From assembly GCF_017876545.1 (NCBI RefSeq), contig NZ_JAGIOD010000002.1, positions 992,001 to 1,056,000 of the forward strand: DNA of 64,000 nucleotides, read 5' to 3'. The stretch comes from Brachybacterium sacelli. Lineage in GTDB: Bacteria; Actinomycetota; Actinomycetes; Actinomycetales; Dermabacteraceae. This document shows positions 63,955 to 64,000 of the stretch, in pieces (within the stretch, counting starts at the first letter, position 1; each line of letters starts with the position of its first letter). The translations under genes were made by a program, and so were the position numbers. Under the pieces are notes generated by a model. It saw nothing but the letters and a program-made list of their open reading frames with translations. It was not told where the DNA came from and searched no databases.

Positions 63955-64000
63955 CGTCGGCTTGGGGCCCCGATCGGGAGCCCCCGAGTGCTCGAGGCGC

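Overview
High-GC (about 70%) actinobacterial chromosome segment. The gene set (multifunctional 2-oxoglutarate decarboxylase Kgd, an Lhr helicase of about 1,580 residues, SigR/RsrA-type stress pair, PPA1309 and UPF0182 families, a 24-residue bL37 gene, initiator tRNA starting with an unpaired C) fits Micrococcales, and I would guess Dermabacteraceae/Brachybacterium. That placement is inference; no 16S gene is present.

Layout. (1) 1 to about 13,262: right part of a mobile island whose tyrosine integrase (11,849-13,180) abuts the 3' end of tRNA-Arg(TCT). Its left end is outside the window. It holds a sigma-like gene split by a complete IS3-family element with a 3-bp target duplication, a metallophosphoesterase coupled to a Cys-containing small protein, a membrane J-domain protein with HAD instead of HPD, a three-gene set (AAA ATPase, HicA-like fusion protein, LRV-like repeat protein) that looks like an uncharacterised accessory module, an SRAP (YedK/HMCES) protein, and a coupled HTH/ParB-like pair. 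A 46-residue ORF is translationally coupled to the integrase.
(2) 13,262-43,666: host core. lhr; sodA; an SSB paralogue; PPA1309/UPF0182; tRNA-fMet; an APC transporter with GNAT and SGNH genes; a calpain-like protease; pfp; hisN-rsgA-aroA-DoxX facing sigR-rsrA; bL37; an SGNH-like protein; kgd; an OmpR-type two-component system; an M23 endopeptidase; tsaD; tRNA-Arg(CCG).
(3) 43,618-63,070: second island of 19.45 kb, delimited exactly by 52-bp direct repeats of the tRNA-Arg(CCG) 3' part. Its integrase is truncated and an IS3 element and an IS110 remnant sit at the break, so it looks stranded. The cargo is a fructan or difructose-dianhydride catabolic locus: two mirrored SBP-permease-permease-hydrolase operons, one ending in a GH32 enzyme and the other in a GH172 (DUF2961) enzyme, with two LacI regulators and a PfkB sugar kinase. 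The kinase is split by an IS481-family element that sits in the centre of a 16-bp palindrome and takes its stop codon from the target duplication. The right part carries a decayed SRAP copy, a membrane protein, an internally duplicated unknown protein and a GntR repressor with two dyad operators.
(4) 63,071-64,000: host again, with trehalose-phosphatase otsB.

How the genes could work together: both sugar operons lack an ABC ATPase, as is usual for actinobacterial CUT1 systems that share one ATPase, and both hydrolases lack signal peptides. Oligosaccharides are therefore probably imported intact, opened by GH172 and/or cut by GH32 in the cytoplasm and phosphorylated by the kinase. The kinase is now broken, so the pathway must rely on another fructokinase or is decaying. 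No CRISPR array or rRNA was seen.
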